A DNA stretch of 64,000 bases from Paenibacillus planticolens (GTDB taxonomy: Bacteria; Bacillota; Bacilli; Paenibacillales; NBRC-103111): contig NZ_WHNZ01000061.1 of assembly GCF_013141725.1 (NCBI RefSeq), positions 496,001 to 560,000 on the forward strand, written 5' to 3'. Shown here piece after piece: positions 17,366 to 25,523 of this stretch. Under the pieces are notes generated by a model. It had not been told where the DNA came from. It saw nothing but the letters and a program-made list of their open reading frames with translations, and made no database searches. A program made the translations under genes and the position numbers. Each line of letters starts with the position of its first letter. Position 1 is the first letter of the stretch.

Positions 17366-19180
17366 CTATTCGTCTATTTTGAGAACCGCCATGAACGCTT
17401 CTTGCGGCACTTCAACGCTGCCGACTTGCTTCATGCGCTTTTTGCCTTCTTTTTGCTTATCAAGCAATTTACGCTTACGCGAAATGTCACCGCCATAACA
17501 CTTGGCAAGGACGTTTTTACGCATCGCTTTCACCGTTTCACGGGCTACAATCTTTTGTCCGATTGCCGCTTGAATCGGCACTTCGAACATTTGGCGCGGA
17601 ATTAAATCCTTCAGCTTATCGCAAATGATTTTGCCGCGGTGATACGCGGTATCACGGTGAACGATGAAGGAGAGCGCATCGACCTGCTCGGAATTGAGCA
17701 AAATATCCATTTTCACGAGACTCGATTTCTTGTACCCGGATATCTCGTAATCAAAGGACGCGTAGCCCTTCGTTCTGGATTTCAACATGTCGAAGAAATC
17801 ATAAACGATTTCGGACAATGGGATGTCGTAAGTCAATGTGACGCGATTGGAATCCAAATACTCCATATTCAAGTATTCGCCGCGCTTGCCTTGGCACAAA
17901 TCCATAATCGTACCTACATAATCGTTCGGCACAATGACGGAAGCTTTGACGTAAGGCTCTTCAACGAAATCAATGCGCTGCGGATCCGGGTAATTCGATG
18001 GATTATCGATATCCATGACATCGCCGTTCGTTAGCGTAATGCGGTAGATAACGCTTGGCGCCGTAGTGATCAACGGAATGTTGAACTCACGTTCGATTCG
18101 TTCCTGAATGATTTCCATGTGGAGCAGTCCCAAGAATCCGCAGCGGAAGCCAAATCCTAGAGCTGTCGATGTTTCAGGCTCGAAACGAAGCGATGCGTCA
18201 TTGAGCTCCAGCTTTTGCAAAGCTTCACGCAAATCATTGTAGTCGGTCGTTTCAATCGGATACAGTCCGCAGAATACCATCGGGTTGATCCGGCGGTAAC
18301 CCGGCAGCGGTTCCGGCGCTTGGCGATCCGCTTCGGTTACCGTGTCCCCGACACGCGTATCTCCGACATTTTTGATGCCCGCTACGATAAAACCAACATC
18401 TCCGACCTCAAGGGACGGAACGGAGGACATTCTTGGCTTGAAAGCTCCAACCTCGATAACTTCAAAGGTTTTGTTTGTCGCCATCATTTTAATTTTGGAG
18501 CCTGCCTTGATCGAGCCATCCACGACACGTACATAAACGATAACACCTTTGTATGCGTCGTAATGGGAGTCGAAAATCAGCGCTTTAAGCGGGTTGTCAG
18601 GATCACCTTGCGGTGCGGGCACCTTCTGACAAACTTGCTCAATGATCTCCTTGATCCCGATGCCGGCTTTCGCAGAAGCCAGAACCGCTTCGCTGGCATC
18701 AAGGCCGATCACGTCCTCAACTTCCTGCTTCACTTTATCCGGATCAGCGCTCGGCAAGTCGATTTTATTAATAACAGGTAAAATTTCTAAATTGTTTTCC
18801 AGAGCCAGATACACGTTAGCCAGCGTTTGCGCTTCAATCCCTTGCGCAGCATCGACGACCAGCAAAGCTCCTTCACACGCCGCAAGACTTCGGGATACCT
18901 CATAAGTAAAGTCGACGTGTCCCGGTGTATCGATCAGATTGAGAATGTAATCTACGCCGTCATCCGCACGGTAATTCAGTCTTACCGCCTGCAGCTTGAT
19001 CGTAATCCCGCGTTCCCGCTCCAGATCCATTTGGTCAAGCACTTGCTCCTGCATCTCACGGGTTGACAAAGCTCCTGTATATTCCAAAATACGGTCGGCC
19101 AGTGTCGATTTACCGTGATCGATATGAGCGATAATTGAAAAGTTTCGAATTCTTGATTGTCTTTCGCGAATGTCAGTCAT
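17366..19180 (-). CDS. lepA: Translation elongation factor 4 (LepA), ribosome back-translocation GTPase
   Basis: 604 residues. G1 [13 protein letters not shown] (about 18-30), G2/switch with RGITIK, G3 DTPGHVDF, G4 NKIDLP and G5 ASAKAGIG. The family-specific C-terminal domain ([19 protein letters not shown] and [26 protein letters not shown]) is intact and ends with [22 protein letters not shown], read as [16 protein letters not shown]. It binds stalled ribosomes and promotes back-translocation or remodelling. The start is an ATG followed by ACTGACATT. Confidence 0.97.
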   Translation of the reverse strand: MTDIRERQSRIRNFSIIAHIDHGKSTLADRILEYTGALSTREMQEQVLDQMDLERERGITIKLQAVRLNYRADDGVDYILNLIDTPGHVDFTYEVSRSLAACEGALLVVDAAQGIEAQTLANVYLALENNLEILPVINKIDLPSADPDKVKQEVEDVIGLDASEAVLASAKAGIGIKEIIEQVCQKVPAPQGDPDNPLKALIFDSHYDAYKGVIVYVRVVDGSIKAGSKIKMMATNKTFEVIEVGAFKPRMSSVPSLEVGDVGFIVAGIKNVGDTRVGDTVTEADRQAPEPLPGYRRINPMVFCGLYPIETTDYNDLREALQKLELNDASLRFEPETSTALGFGFRCGFLGLLHMEIIQERIEREFNIPLITTAPSVIYRITLTNGDVMDIDNPSNYPDPQRIDFVEEPYVKASVIVPNDYVGTIMDLCQGKRGEYLNMEYLDSNRVTLTYDIPLSEIVYDFFDMLKSRTKGYASFDYEISGYKKSSLVKMDILLNSEQVDALSFIVHRDTAYHRGKIICDKLKDLIPRQMFEVPIQAAIGQKIVARETVKAMRKNVLAKCYGGDISRKRKLLDKQKEGKKRMKQVGSVEVPQEAFMAVLKIDE

Positions 19181-19255
19181 GCTAACGTATTAACCCCCAC
19201 AACATGCAAATAATTTTCATTATAGCAGTTGTGGGAAGTTGCAGCAATGTACCCG

Positions 19256-19651
19256 CTATCCTTTCCCTAGTATGGCGTCAAATATTGACACAAACAGCTT
19301 GATGCCATGATGCGCAATAATTTGCAGCAGATCCCCGAGTTTGTTGCCCACATGATTCAGCGAATTGTCGTGATCGGCTACGGGATCCGCTTTCTTTTCC
19401 GCTTCGGGCTTTGCGGTTGCCGTGGCTTTGGCTGCTGCATCGCCTTTCGGAGTCGGTGATGGCTTCGTAACGGTAGTGGTCGTGATATTCGCAGCCGCCG
19501 GCTTCACTGTCTCTTGAGCCGCTTTTCCTGAAGGCTGAGGGCCTTGTATCCGCTCCATCCCGCTGGACGCCAAGCTGACACCGAACAAAATACAGAACAG
19601 CAGCAGCAATCCGAACAAGCCCACTTTGATATAAAACTGCCTCAGCTTCAT
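19256..19651 (-). CDS. yqxA: YqxA-like membrane-anchored protein (DUF3679 type)
   Basis: 131 residues: one N-terminal membrane segment (about 8-30), a Pro/Ala/Thr/Lys-rich extracytoplasmic linker (about 40-90), and a C-terminal amphipathic helix (DNSLNHVGNKLGDLLQIIAHHG). The SD GGAGG is nine bases before the ATG. Its place between spoIIP and lepA is exactly that of B. subtilis yqxA, which with the same topology is the basis of the name. Sequence similarity could not be scored. Function unknown; expression with spoIIP suggests sporulation. Confidence 0.7.
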   Translation of the reverse strand: MKLRQFYIKVGLFGLLLLFCILFGVSLASSGMERIQGPQPSGKAAQETVKPAAANITTTTVTKPSPTPKGDAAAKATATAKPEAEKKADPVADHDNSLNHVGNKLGDLLQIIAHHGIKLFVSIFDAILGKG

Positions 19652-19675
19652 GGAAAGGCCTCCTTCAATTCGCTT

Positions 19676-20911
19676 TTAAGATTGCTTCGGGTTTGCAACC
19701 GGCGCATCAACTTTTTTGGCGTTCAAAATCACTTCCGAAATGGCTTCCGCCAGCCAGTCCGTTGTCCGGTAGCACTCCTCCAGTGAGTTATATGGACCGC
19801 CTACCTCGATCAATATACTGTTTGGCGAAAAGTTTTGATTATATAATCCGTTGCCTTCGCTTGCTTCCTTCGCATGAATTCCTTTGGAGATTCCAGGATG
19901 CTTGGCTTCCAGCACTTGATGAATCTTATTGGCAAATTCCTCATTCTTTTTCCAATTCGGATTTTTCCCGCCGACGATGAAATACACCTGTGCGTAATCC
20001 TTGCCGTCAATGGTGGCGGTTGTTTTATTACGCGCAGCAGAGTCGCGGTGGATATCGAAGTAATACTGTAAATCCGGATGTTGGGCCGCGGCTTCCTGGA
20101 GCGTTTTCAAAGAATACTTGTAGGAGTAAGGATATTCGAAGTTTTTAACCGTACTCGGATACACCGTTTGGGAATGAACCGATCCTATGCCGTCTTTCTC
20201 TAGATTTTGCGCTAACCGCTGACCGACGGAGATGATATTGACGGTATCGCTGTAAGCCTTGTCCGGGTTCGTAACCCCCTTAAGCTCTGGCAGGAAGGAT
20301 TCATTGCTGTGGGTTTGGTAAATGAAAGCAACATTGTCACCTGCCGATTTGGGCGGCTGTCCTACTGGATTTGCGATAGGCGCTGTAGTGCCTACGGGTG
20401 ATGGCTCCAGCGATGGAGAAGGAAGAGGATTTTTGGCCTCTGCTTCCAGATCGGAGGGATTGGGACTGTAGTCGATAGGGTCGCTGGGGTTAATGGCGCT
20501 CCCGCTTCCTTTGACCAAGACCGTCGTCTTATTGGCATCCATCCCTGGGACTTCGCTAGCTACCAAACTTTTCGGATCGCTCGGATTGATGTCCGTTAAG
20601 AACTGGAAGGCGAAATGAAAGACATTATGTTGAGAGAATGTGAATTTCTTCTGGTCTTTATTCAGATGAGGCACTTCCATGCCGAGCATATCGATAAAAA
20701 ATTGATTCGTGACGGATGCGGCCAAACTTTTCATTGACGAAACCGGTGAAGTGGTCTTGACTTTGTTCTGCAAGTAGCCGCCTACACCAATTAATACGAA
20801 GATGGCTAAGGTTGCTGTACTGAGAATAAAAAACGTTTTTCCGACGGAACTGGCGCTCTGAAACGTTTTTCGAACATGGCTGAGATTGAGTGTGGCTGAT
20901 GTCCATTTCAT
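19676..20911 (-). CDS. spoIIP: Stage II sporulation protein P (amidase/endopeptidase of engulfment)
   Basis: 411 residues with one N-terminal membrane anchor (about 25-48), a Pro/Ser-rich stalk, and the C-terminal SpoIIP amidase domain: YQTHSNESF with zinc ligand His and Glu, DIHRDSAARN with the second His, IVGGKNPNWKKNEEFA and LIEVGGPYNSLEE with the catalytic Glu. It degrades septal peptidoglycan with SpoIID during engulfment. AGGAGG before the ATG. A sigma-E-like -10 (CATAGATT, 20945-20952 minus) lies upstream, but the -35 is weak. Confidence 0.95.
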   Translation of the reverse strand: MKWTSATLNLSHVRKTFQSASSVGKTFFILSTATLAIFVLIGVGGYLQNKVKTTSPVSSMKSLAASVTNQFFIDMLGMEVPHLNKDQKKFTFSQHNVFHFAFQFLTDINPSDPKSLVASEVPGMDANKTTVLVKGSGSAINPSDPIDYSPNPSDLEAEAKNPLPSPSLEPSPVGTTAPIANPVGQPPKSAGDNVAFIYQTHSNESFLPELKGVTNPDKAYSDTVNIISVGQRLAQNLEKDGIGSVHSQTVYPSTVKNFEYPYSYKYSLKTLQEAAAQHPDLQYYFDIHRDSAARNKTTATIDGKDYAQVYFIVGGKNPNWKKNEEFANKIHQVLEAKHPGISKGIHAKEASEGNGLYNQNFSPNSILIEVGGPYNSLEECYRTTDWLAEAISEVILNAKKVDAPVANPKQS

Positions 20912-21009
20912 AGTTTGATTCCTCCTAAACTATCTTAATTCAATCTATGAAACGGGCTTCGTCGATAGAACCTGAAACGATAGATTTTTTATGATAGAGA
21001 GAGAACACA

Positions 21010-21036
21010 AAAAAGAACCCCATCAGGGGTTCTCGG
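21010..21036 (-). terminator. Terminator of the TIR cassette
   Basis: Minus-strand GAACCCC TGAT GGGGTTC followed by TTTTTTG, 15-20 bases after the 55-residue ORF. It isolates the cassette from spoIIP. Confidence 0.88.
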
Positions 21037-21050
21037 TCAATCATATAGAG

Positions 21051-21218
21051 CTATGCTAGCGATTCGAAATCGAACGAGCCTTTGGCTACGATCGTTACTC
21101 CGCTTGTTTTGTTAAGAACAGTGGGACCGTTATATAGTTTGAGCAAGCTCTTGTCGCTCGATTTCTGTGCACTCTTGGCGGTTAGTCGGTTATGAACTTT
21201 CTTCATGTGCTTCAGCAT
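21051..21218 (-). CDS. Overlapping 55-residue ORF at the end of the TIR cassette
   Basis: It starts at the ATG 21216-21218 inside the last codons of the pseudo-TIR gene, in another frame, with GGAAGG seven bases upstream. It continues about 140 bases past that gene's stop and ends just before the cassette terminator. The protein MLKHMKKVHNRLTAKSAQ... is basic at the N-terminus, with a neutral C-terminal half (SGVTIVAKGSFDFESLA). It has no cysteine or membrane segment and I recognise no family. The good ribosome site, the overlap and the terminator placement argue that it is translated. It could still be chance. Confidence 0.5.
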   Translation of the reverse strand: MLKHMKKVHNRLTAKSAQKSSDKSLLKLYNGPTVLNKTSGVTIVAKGSFDFESLA

Positions 21219-22167
21219 AGAGAATCCTTCCTTTCACAATGGACTTGAGTGAAGACACGAGCTTCGCGTTTCGTTCCGATAACGCCATCATGACTTGATG
21301 ATGGTGGCGCGGCGGAATATCCGTCCTTGTTTTGAAATGTATGGAGGAAACGATCGTCGGATGCAGCTTGACGCAATAAATATATTCGAATTCGCCGTCT
21401 TCTTTATCCTTGGCTCGGCCGAGGTAGATGTTCGTCTTTTCGCCGCGGTAGCATTCCGCTAAGTAGCTGGTAGGATCATTCACGTTGAAGCTGTGGTTGC
21501 TGCTCACCTGACCGGCGCGGCCAAACTGTTGTAAAGTGACACCGTCATCCAGCAGTTCGAACAGCGTAGCAGCGGTCACTTCTTGAAGCTCAATTATACC
21601 ACAATTGGTATCAAATGTCTTATGGAATTTATCCAAAACGCGGTCATAATCCACACTGGAGACACTAAGCGAATCCAAAGCATCGAACAGGAAACTGCGT
21701 ATCGCATCGTTCTTTTTCATATCAGATAGTTTATAGCGTTTTTTATGTGCTGCAATGGAGCTCTTAATAGGATATAAATGAGGGCCTGCCAACTCCGCAA
21801 TCTCTCTATCGTTCTGCCCGTCATCGATGCGCAGCGAATGGTAGCCTTCCAAGTAGTCCGGCAGTTCACAAGCTATCGACATGATAAGAAATGTCCTGCT
21901 GTGCCCTAACTCTCCAATACAGAGCCCGATGAGCACCAAGAGATTCGCATAAGTCAAAGGGTGCTGAAAGTCCTCCCGCGTCAAAATGAGAAGGGCAAAA
22001 TCCGCTTCTTCCAGATGTTCTTTGAGCATTTTCAATTTATGCTGAGATGCCGTCAGAACACCCTGATTAATGACCGTGACATCAGCTGTGGATGCAAGCT
22101 GCGTTTGATAGAATTCAGCCCATAGCAGACTATCAAGCGAACAGCCAATAAATATTTTCGGTTTCAT
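21190..22167 (-). CDS. Pseudo-TIR-like (CAP12 family) protein with long C-terminal sensor-like domain
   Basis: 325 residues, starting in an ATGA overlap with the TIR gene upstream. The first 115 residues align by eye with that neighbour: KIFIGCSLDSLLWAEF against RLFIGSSAESVDVAEA, ADFALLILTREDF against SDFAIFVFQPNDL, and NLLVLIGLCIGELGHSRTFL against NVILELGLFIGQIGLERTYF (one short run each). The catalytic glutamate position is Leu79 here, so NADase activity is unlikely. Residues about 140-325 form a separate domain with GIIELQEVTAATLFELLDDG and EYIYCVKLHPTIVSSIHFKTR, whose strand-helix rhythm is GAF-like. That reading is a guess. Probable role: regulatory or sensing partner of the active TIR protein. 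Confidence 0.75.
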   Translation of the reverse strand: MKPKIFIGCSLDSLLWAEFYQTQLASTADVTVINQGVLTASQHKLKMLKEHLEEADFALLILTREDFQHPLTYANLLVLIGLCIGELGHSRTFLIMSIACELPDYLEGYHSLRIDDGQNDREIAELAGPHLYPIKSSIAAHKKRYKLSDMKKNDAIRSFLFDALDSLSVSSVDYDRVLDKFHKTFDTNCGIIELQEVTAATLFELLDDGVTLQQFGRAGQVSSNHSFNVNDPTSYLAECYRGEKTNIYLGRAKDKEDGEFEYIYCVKLHPTIVSSIHFKTRTDIPPRHHHQVMMALSERNAKLVSSLKSIVKGRILYAEAHEESS

Positions 22168-22637
22168 TTGTCTCTCAGTCCTAACTCCTTCAGCATCCGT
22201 TTCACCGTATACGTGGCCGGTCCCAGTCCCGCCATCAAGCCCGAGGGATGATCAGCCTTATAAGTAAGCGGTGTCAAGCCAAGCAGATCCGTGGCTATAT
22301 GCAAGTCTTCTTTTTCCGGAATGAGAAAATAAGTTCTCTCCAGACCGATCTGCCCGATAAACAGACCCAGCTCCAGAATAACATTATCGCGAACTGTGCT
22401 GACGACCGAGTCTCTTAAAAGCGTTAAATCATTCGGTTGAAAAACAAAGATGGCAAAATCGCTAGCTTGAGCCTGCTTAATTAGTGGGGCTAGTGTCGTA
22501 TGTGAAGGGGGGAATAAAAGTTGGCTCCAAACCGTGACGTCACAGGAAAAATGGAGATTAGCTTGCAAAGCCTCTGCAACGTCAACGCTTTCAGCAGATG
22601 ATCCGATAAACAGTCTTGCCAGAGGTGATCCGTTCAC
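22164..22637 (-). CDS. TIR-like nucleotide-binding protein, CAP12/Pycsar-effector TIR family
   Basis: 157 residues that are almost entirely one TIR-like domain. FIGSSAES (10-17) is the first strand and phosphate loop, DVTVWSQLLFPPS (33-45) the second, SDFAIFVFQPND (59-70) the third, and VRDNVILELGLFIG (82-95) contains Glu89 at the NADase catalytic position. DLLGLTPLTY (117-126) closes the domain. Related domains act in CBASS and Pycsar immunity as NAD+-cleaving effectors gated by cyclic nucleotides. No cyclase gene is in this window. GTG start with AAGGGAG upstream. A gpr terminator just before it implies its own promoter, which I could not define. Confidence 0.82.
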   Translation of the reverse strand: MNGSPLARLFIGSSAESVDVAEALQANLHFSCDVTVWSQLLFPPSHTTLAPLIKQAQASDFAIFVFQPNDLTLLRDSVVSTVRDNVILELGLFIGQIGLERTYFLIPEKEDLHIATDLLGLTPLTYKADHPSGLMAGLGPATYTVKRMLKELGLRDK

Positions 22638-22721
22638 AGAATCACTCCCTTCATTTTGGATAGTCGTCAGTTATTTCGACGCCTCCCATCTTTTTCCTGC
22701 CGGTTGCAGCTAAAATAAGGC

Positions 22722-22770
22722 AAAAAAAGAACTGTTCCCACGTATCGCCGCGGACCCAGTTCCCGTTCAA
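22722..22770 (-). terminator. Terminator after gpr
   Basis: Minus-strand GAACTG ... CAGTTC with a partly paired interior, followed directly by TTTTTTTG. It lies between the gpr stop and the TIR cassette. Confidence 0.65.
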
Positions 22771-23769
22771 TCAATGTGTATAAGCGGCCACGTTCTCCAC
22801 GCTAACCGCATCGTGTAAAGCCGCATTCAAGCCGCTGGCAATAATATTGGCGATGTCCTCGATAAACTGGTCGATTTCCTTCGGGGTGACCAGCAAATCG
22901 TGACCGACAGGGTTCAGCACTTCTTTGACGAGCTGCAGGCGCTCCTCCTCATGTATATTGTCCAGCAGCCCAAGAATTTGCCCGGTATTGCTCGTCTGCT
23001 CGCTAAAATGCTTATGCATCAGATCGAACGCATTATTCACAATCGTCGAGGCATACACAACGGTGGGAACCCCAATGGCGATTACAGGGATGCCAAAATT
23101 CTCTTTCGTCAGGCCTTTGCGCTTGTTCCCGATGCCAGAGCCCGGATGGATGCCAGTATCCGCTATTTGAATGGTTGTGTTTACCCGGTCCAAGGATCGG
23201 GAAGCCAAAGCATCGACGGCAATGATGAAATCAGGCTTGGATTGTTCGACAATTCCCATTACGATATCGCTGCTCTCAATTCCCGTCGTCCCAAGTACGC
23301 CTGGCGCTACCGCGCTGACCGGCCGATAACCGGGGCTCACATCCTCAGGCATTAATTCAAAGTAATGACGGGTAACCATCACATTGTCCACGACGAGCGG
23401 ACCGAGAGCATCGGGTGTGACATTGGAATTGCCGAGCCCGATAATGAGCGCTTTCGCATTTTGCGGGATGCCGATCTCCCGCAGAAACTGCTCGAACTCT
23501 TGAGCCAGTTTCGTGGCTACACGGTCTTGCAGCTGGCTGTCTTTCTCCCGCAGAGCAGGAACTTCAATCGTTATATAATGTCCGAGAAGTTTGCCAAGGG
23601 CTCTTGAGCCTTCTTCGTTTTTCACATTGATTTTGGTAACGCGTATCCCGTTTTCGCGAGTGGACTCCTGTTCAATGCCAGGAATCGGCTGCCCCTGATT
23701 AGCTGCATGAGCCATATCCCTAGCATCCAGCGCAAGATCCGTATGTGTTGTAAAAGAGCTTAAGTCCAT
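22771..23769 (-). CDS. gpr: Germination protease GPR (spore protease)
   Basis: 332 residues, slightly shorter than the B. subtilis enzyme. THTDLALDARDMAHAA resembles the propeptide cleavage region. The conserved core includes IIGLGNSNVTPDALGP, VTRHYF, GYRPVSAVAPGVLGTTGIE, VDALASRS, VNTTIQIADTGIHPGSGIGN and PVIAIGVPTVV (each within the aspartic-like A25 fold), with LLVTPKEIDQFIEDIANII near the C-terminus. GPR degrades small acid-soluble spore proteins on germination. It has a sigma-G-type promoter. The adjacent rpsT matches B. subtilis. Confidence 0.97.
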   Translation of the reverse strand: MDLSSFTTHTDLALDARDMAHAANQGQPIPGIEQESTRENGIRVTKINVKNEEGSRALGKLLGHYITIEVPALREKDSQLQDRVATKLAQEFEQFLREIGIPQNAKALIIGLGNSNVTPDALGPLVVDNVMVTRHYFELMPEDVSPGYRPVSAVAPGVLGTTGIESSDIVMGIVEQSKPDFIIAVDALASRSLDRVNTTIQIADTGIHPGSGIGNKRKGLTKENFGIPVIAIGVPTVVYASTIVNNAFDLMHKHFSEQTSNTGQILGLLDNIHEEERLQLVKEVLNPVGHDLLVTPKEIDQFIEDIANIIASGLNAALHDAVSVENVAAYTH

Positions 23770-23803
23770 AGAAGTTCCCCTTTCTCAGGTGCATTGCATC
23801 TCA

Positions 23804-23834
23804 TAGTGTGTGTCGATTTTAAAGCCGTTATGCA
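23804..23834 (-). promoter_or_regulatory. Sigma-G/F-type forespore promoter of gpr
   Basis: Minus-strand -35 TGCATA (23829-23834), 18-base spacer, -10 CACACTA (23804-23810), close to the sigma-G consensus TGMATA-N18-CATACTA. Expression in the forespore is what gpr needs. Confidence 0.65.
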
Positions 23835-23868
23835 AAAACGAAGACCACTGAAAACCTATTGACAGGTC

Positions 23869-23897
23869 TTGCATTTTCAATAGTTGCATGGTAGAAT
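23869..23897 (+). promoter_or_regulatory. Sigma-A promoter of rpsT
   Basis: -35 TTGCAT (23869-23874), 17-base spacer, -10 TAGAAT (23892-23897), leading to a short rpsT leader. Confidence 0.6.
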
Positions 23898-23965
23898 ACT
23901 TAAAGTTGTCAGCAAACATACAAATGTAACGTTGAACCGTGTTTTGTAAGTAGGAGGTGAATTTC

Positions 23966-24217
23966 ATGCCAAACATTAAATCCGCTATTAAACGAGTAAA
24001 AGTTAGCGAAAAGCGCCGTCTTCGTAACGCTTCCCAAAAGTCCGCTCTGCGTACTGCTGTGAAAGCTTTCGAAACAGCTGTAAGCCCAGAAGCTCTAATT
24101 AACGCTTCCAAGAAATTAGACAAAGCAGCTTCTAAAGGCTTAATCCATAAAAATGCCGCTAACCGCAAGAAGTCCCGTCTGGCTAAAAAGCTGAACGCTC
24201 TTACGGCTCAAGCGTAA
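23966..24217 (+). CDS. rpsT: 30S ribosomal protein S20
   Basis: 83 residues starting [18 protein letters not shown] at the ATG 23966-23968, with AGGAGGTG just upstream. An in-frame GTG three codons earlier overlaps that ribosome site and is not the start. It is strongly basic and helical, with the family pattern [19 protein letters not shown] and [23 protein letters not shown], read here in short parts. It binds 16S rRNA in the body of the 30S subunit. Divergent from gpr and convergent with holA, sharing their terminator. Confidence 0.97.
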   Translation: MPNIKSAIKRVKVSEKRRLRNASQKSALRTAVKAFETAVSPEALINASKKLDKAASKGLIHKNAANRKKSRLAKKLNALTAQA

Positions 24218-24233
24218 TACAGGACATAAAAAG

Positions 24234-24272
24234 CAAAAGTCCAGTTCTCTTCGGAGAGCTGGGCTTTTTTCC
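24234..24272. terminator. Bidirectional terminator between rpsT and holA
   Basis: AGTCCAGTTCTC TTCGG AGAGCTGGGCT followed by TTTTTT on the plus strand. The opposite strand also ends in a T-rich run, so it can serve holA. Confidence 0.85.
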
Positions 24273-24287
24273 ATGTAAAAAACCTTC

Positions 24288-25307
24288 CTAGGCAGCAAGC
24301 CTAAGAAGGAACATTTCTAATCCTAACACTTTATCGATTTTCCCCGTTTTCATTTGGAAATCCAGATCGGCCAACTGGGCCATGATCTCGCTCAGCTTCT
24401 CGATCTTATATTTCCGCGCCTGCCCCTCGGCTACTTTCACGGCGAAAGGATGCAAACCGATCTGCGAAGCCATTTGCTGCTGCGAATACCCCTGTTTGCT
24501 GAGCTCCTTGACCTGCAGCATGATGCGAAACTGCCTGGCGATAAGAGCGGCTATTTTGATCGGCTCTTCCCGCTGCTTCAGCAGTTCCTCCAAGATGACG
24601 AAAGCGCGCTCCAGCCTTACATTCACAATGTCTTCAATAAGTATGAAAACATTTTGCTCCGTGCTCCTGGCGACGAGCTGGTCGATGACATCTGCCGACG
24701 CCTCGTTGCCGGCGCCCACATATAGGGAAATCTTCTCAATCTCAGCCGATAAGGCTTGTAAATTCCCGCCTGTGTAGAGTATTAATTGATCCGCGGCTTC
24801 ACTGGTAAATGAAAACCCGCGCTGCCGCGCTCCGGCCGCCACCCACTGCTGCAGCTCATCCGGGCTAAGCGACAGGAAAGGAACGGCCGCTTCCATGTCT
24901 TTGAGAGCTTTAACGATCTTCTTGCGCTCGTCTAATTTATCCGCGTCCACCGTAAAAACAACGACGGTATGCTCTGCGGGCGATTTTAAATAGTCGGTCA
25001 ATCGATCCAAATGATGTTCAATCTTGGTGCTTTCCTTGGCGCCTGTAAAAAACAACGCGTTCTTGGCGATGACAAGCTTCTTCGGCACCATGAAAGGGAG
25101 TGTCTCAGCATCCTCCAGCACAGATGAGAGCGAGATCTCGCTTAAATCGAATTTGCTTACGGCAAATTCCTTATGTTCCGGCTCAATGAGTGAATCCGTC
25201 AATACTTGGATAAACTCTCTCATCTTATATTTCTCAGGACCGTAGCACAAGTACACGGGTGCCTGCCGACCTGCTTGTATATCTTTTAATGCTCTCTTTG
25301 CGTCCAT
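24288..25307 (-). CDS. holA: DNA polymerase III delta subunit (clamp loader)
   Basis: 339 residues. MDAKRALKDIQAGRQAPVYL leads into CYGPEKYKMREF, the HolA N-terminal nucleotide-fold motif. Later come LVIAKNALFF, the helical ILIEDIVNVRLERAFVILEELL (about 225-245), and the C-terminal collar domain RQFRIMLQVKELSKQGYSQ. The delta subunit opens the beta sliding clamp during clamp loading. In B. subtilis the homologue yqeN lies next to rpsT, as here. SD GGAGG before the ATG. Confidence 0.95.
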   Translation of the reverse strand: MDAKRALKDIQAGRQAPVYLCYGPEKYKMREFIQVLTDSLIEPEHKEFAVSKFDLSEISLSSVLEDAETLPFMVPKKLVIAKNALFFTGAKESTKIEHHLDRLTDYLKSPAEHTVVVFTVDADKLDERKKIVKALKDMEAAVPFLSLSPDELQQWVAAGARQRGFSFTSEAADQLILYTGGNLQALSAEIEKISLYVGAGNEASADVIDQLVARSTEQNVFILIEDIVNVRLERAFVILEELLKQREEPIKIAALIARQFRIMLQVKELSKQGYSQQQMASQIGLHPFAVKVAEGQARKYKIEKLSEIMAQLADLDFQMKTGKIDKVLGLEMFLLRLAA

Positions 25308-25343
25308 AGCTGGCCTCCACTCCTCGCTATCATTTTACCAACA

Positions 25344-25391
25344 ACAAAGGGATTACGTCAAAGTCCTAAGACCTTACCGTAATCCCTTTGT
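25344..25391. repeat. 14-bp perfect inverted repeat upstream of holA
   Basis: ACAAAGGGATTACG (25344-25357) pairs with CGTAATCCCTTTGT (25378-25391) across a 20-base loop. The flanks are not T-rich, so it is not a clear terminator. It sits in the gap between the anti-sigma gene and holA. Confidence 0.7.
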
Positions 25392-25523
25392 CTGTCTATT
25401 TAAACACCGGTTAAAGGCTCTAGAAACCTTAGACCGTGTGGGCGAACCCCCATACTTGCTTTAGCTTTCGTATAATTTAACATACGCAGGAGCCGCTATA
25501 TTGGTGCGTTCGTTTCAACAATT

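Noticed and set aside
21051-22637. Complete CBASS or Pycsar system
   Set aside because: No nucleotidyltransferase, cyclase or ancillary gene is in the cassette or its neighbours; only the TIR-like part is present.
22637-22721. Promoter of the TIR cassette
   Set aside because: I looked for sigma-A, sigma-G and the TGCAAC/CGTC ECF pattern; the nearest match (TGCAAC with 21 bases to CGTC) has wrong spacing.
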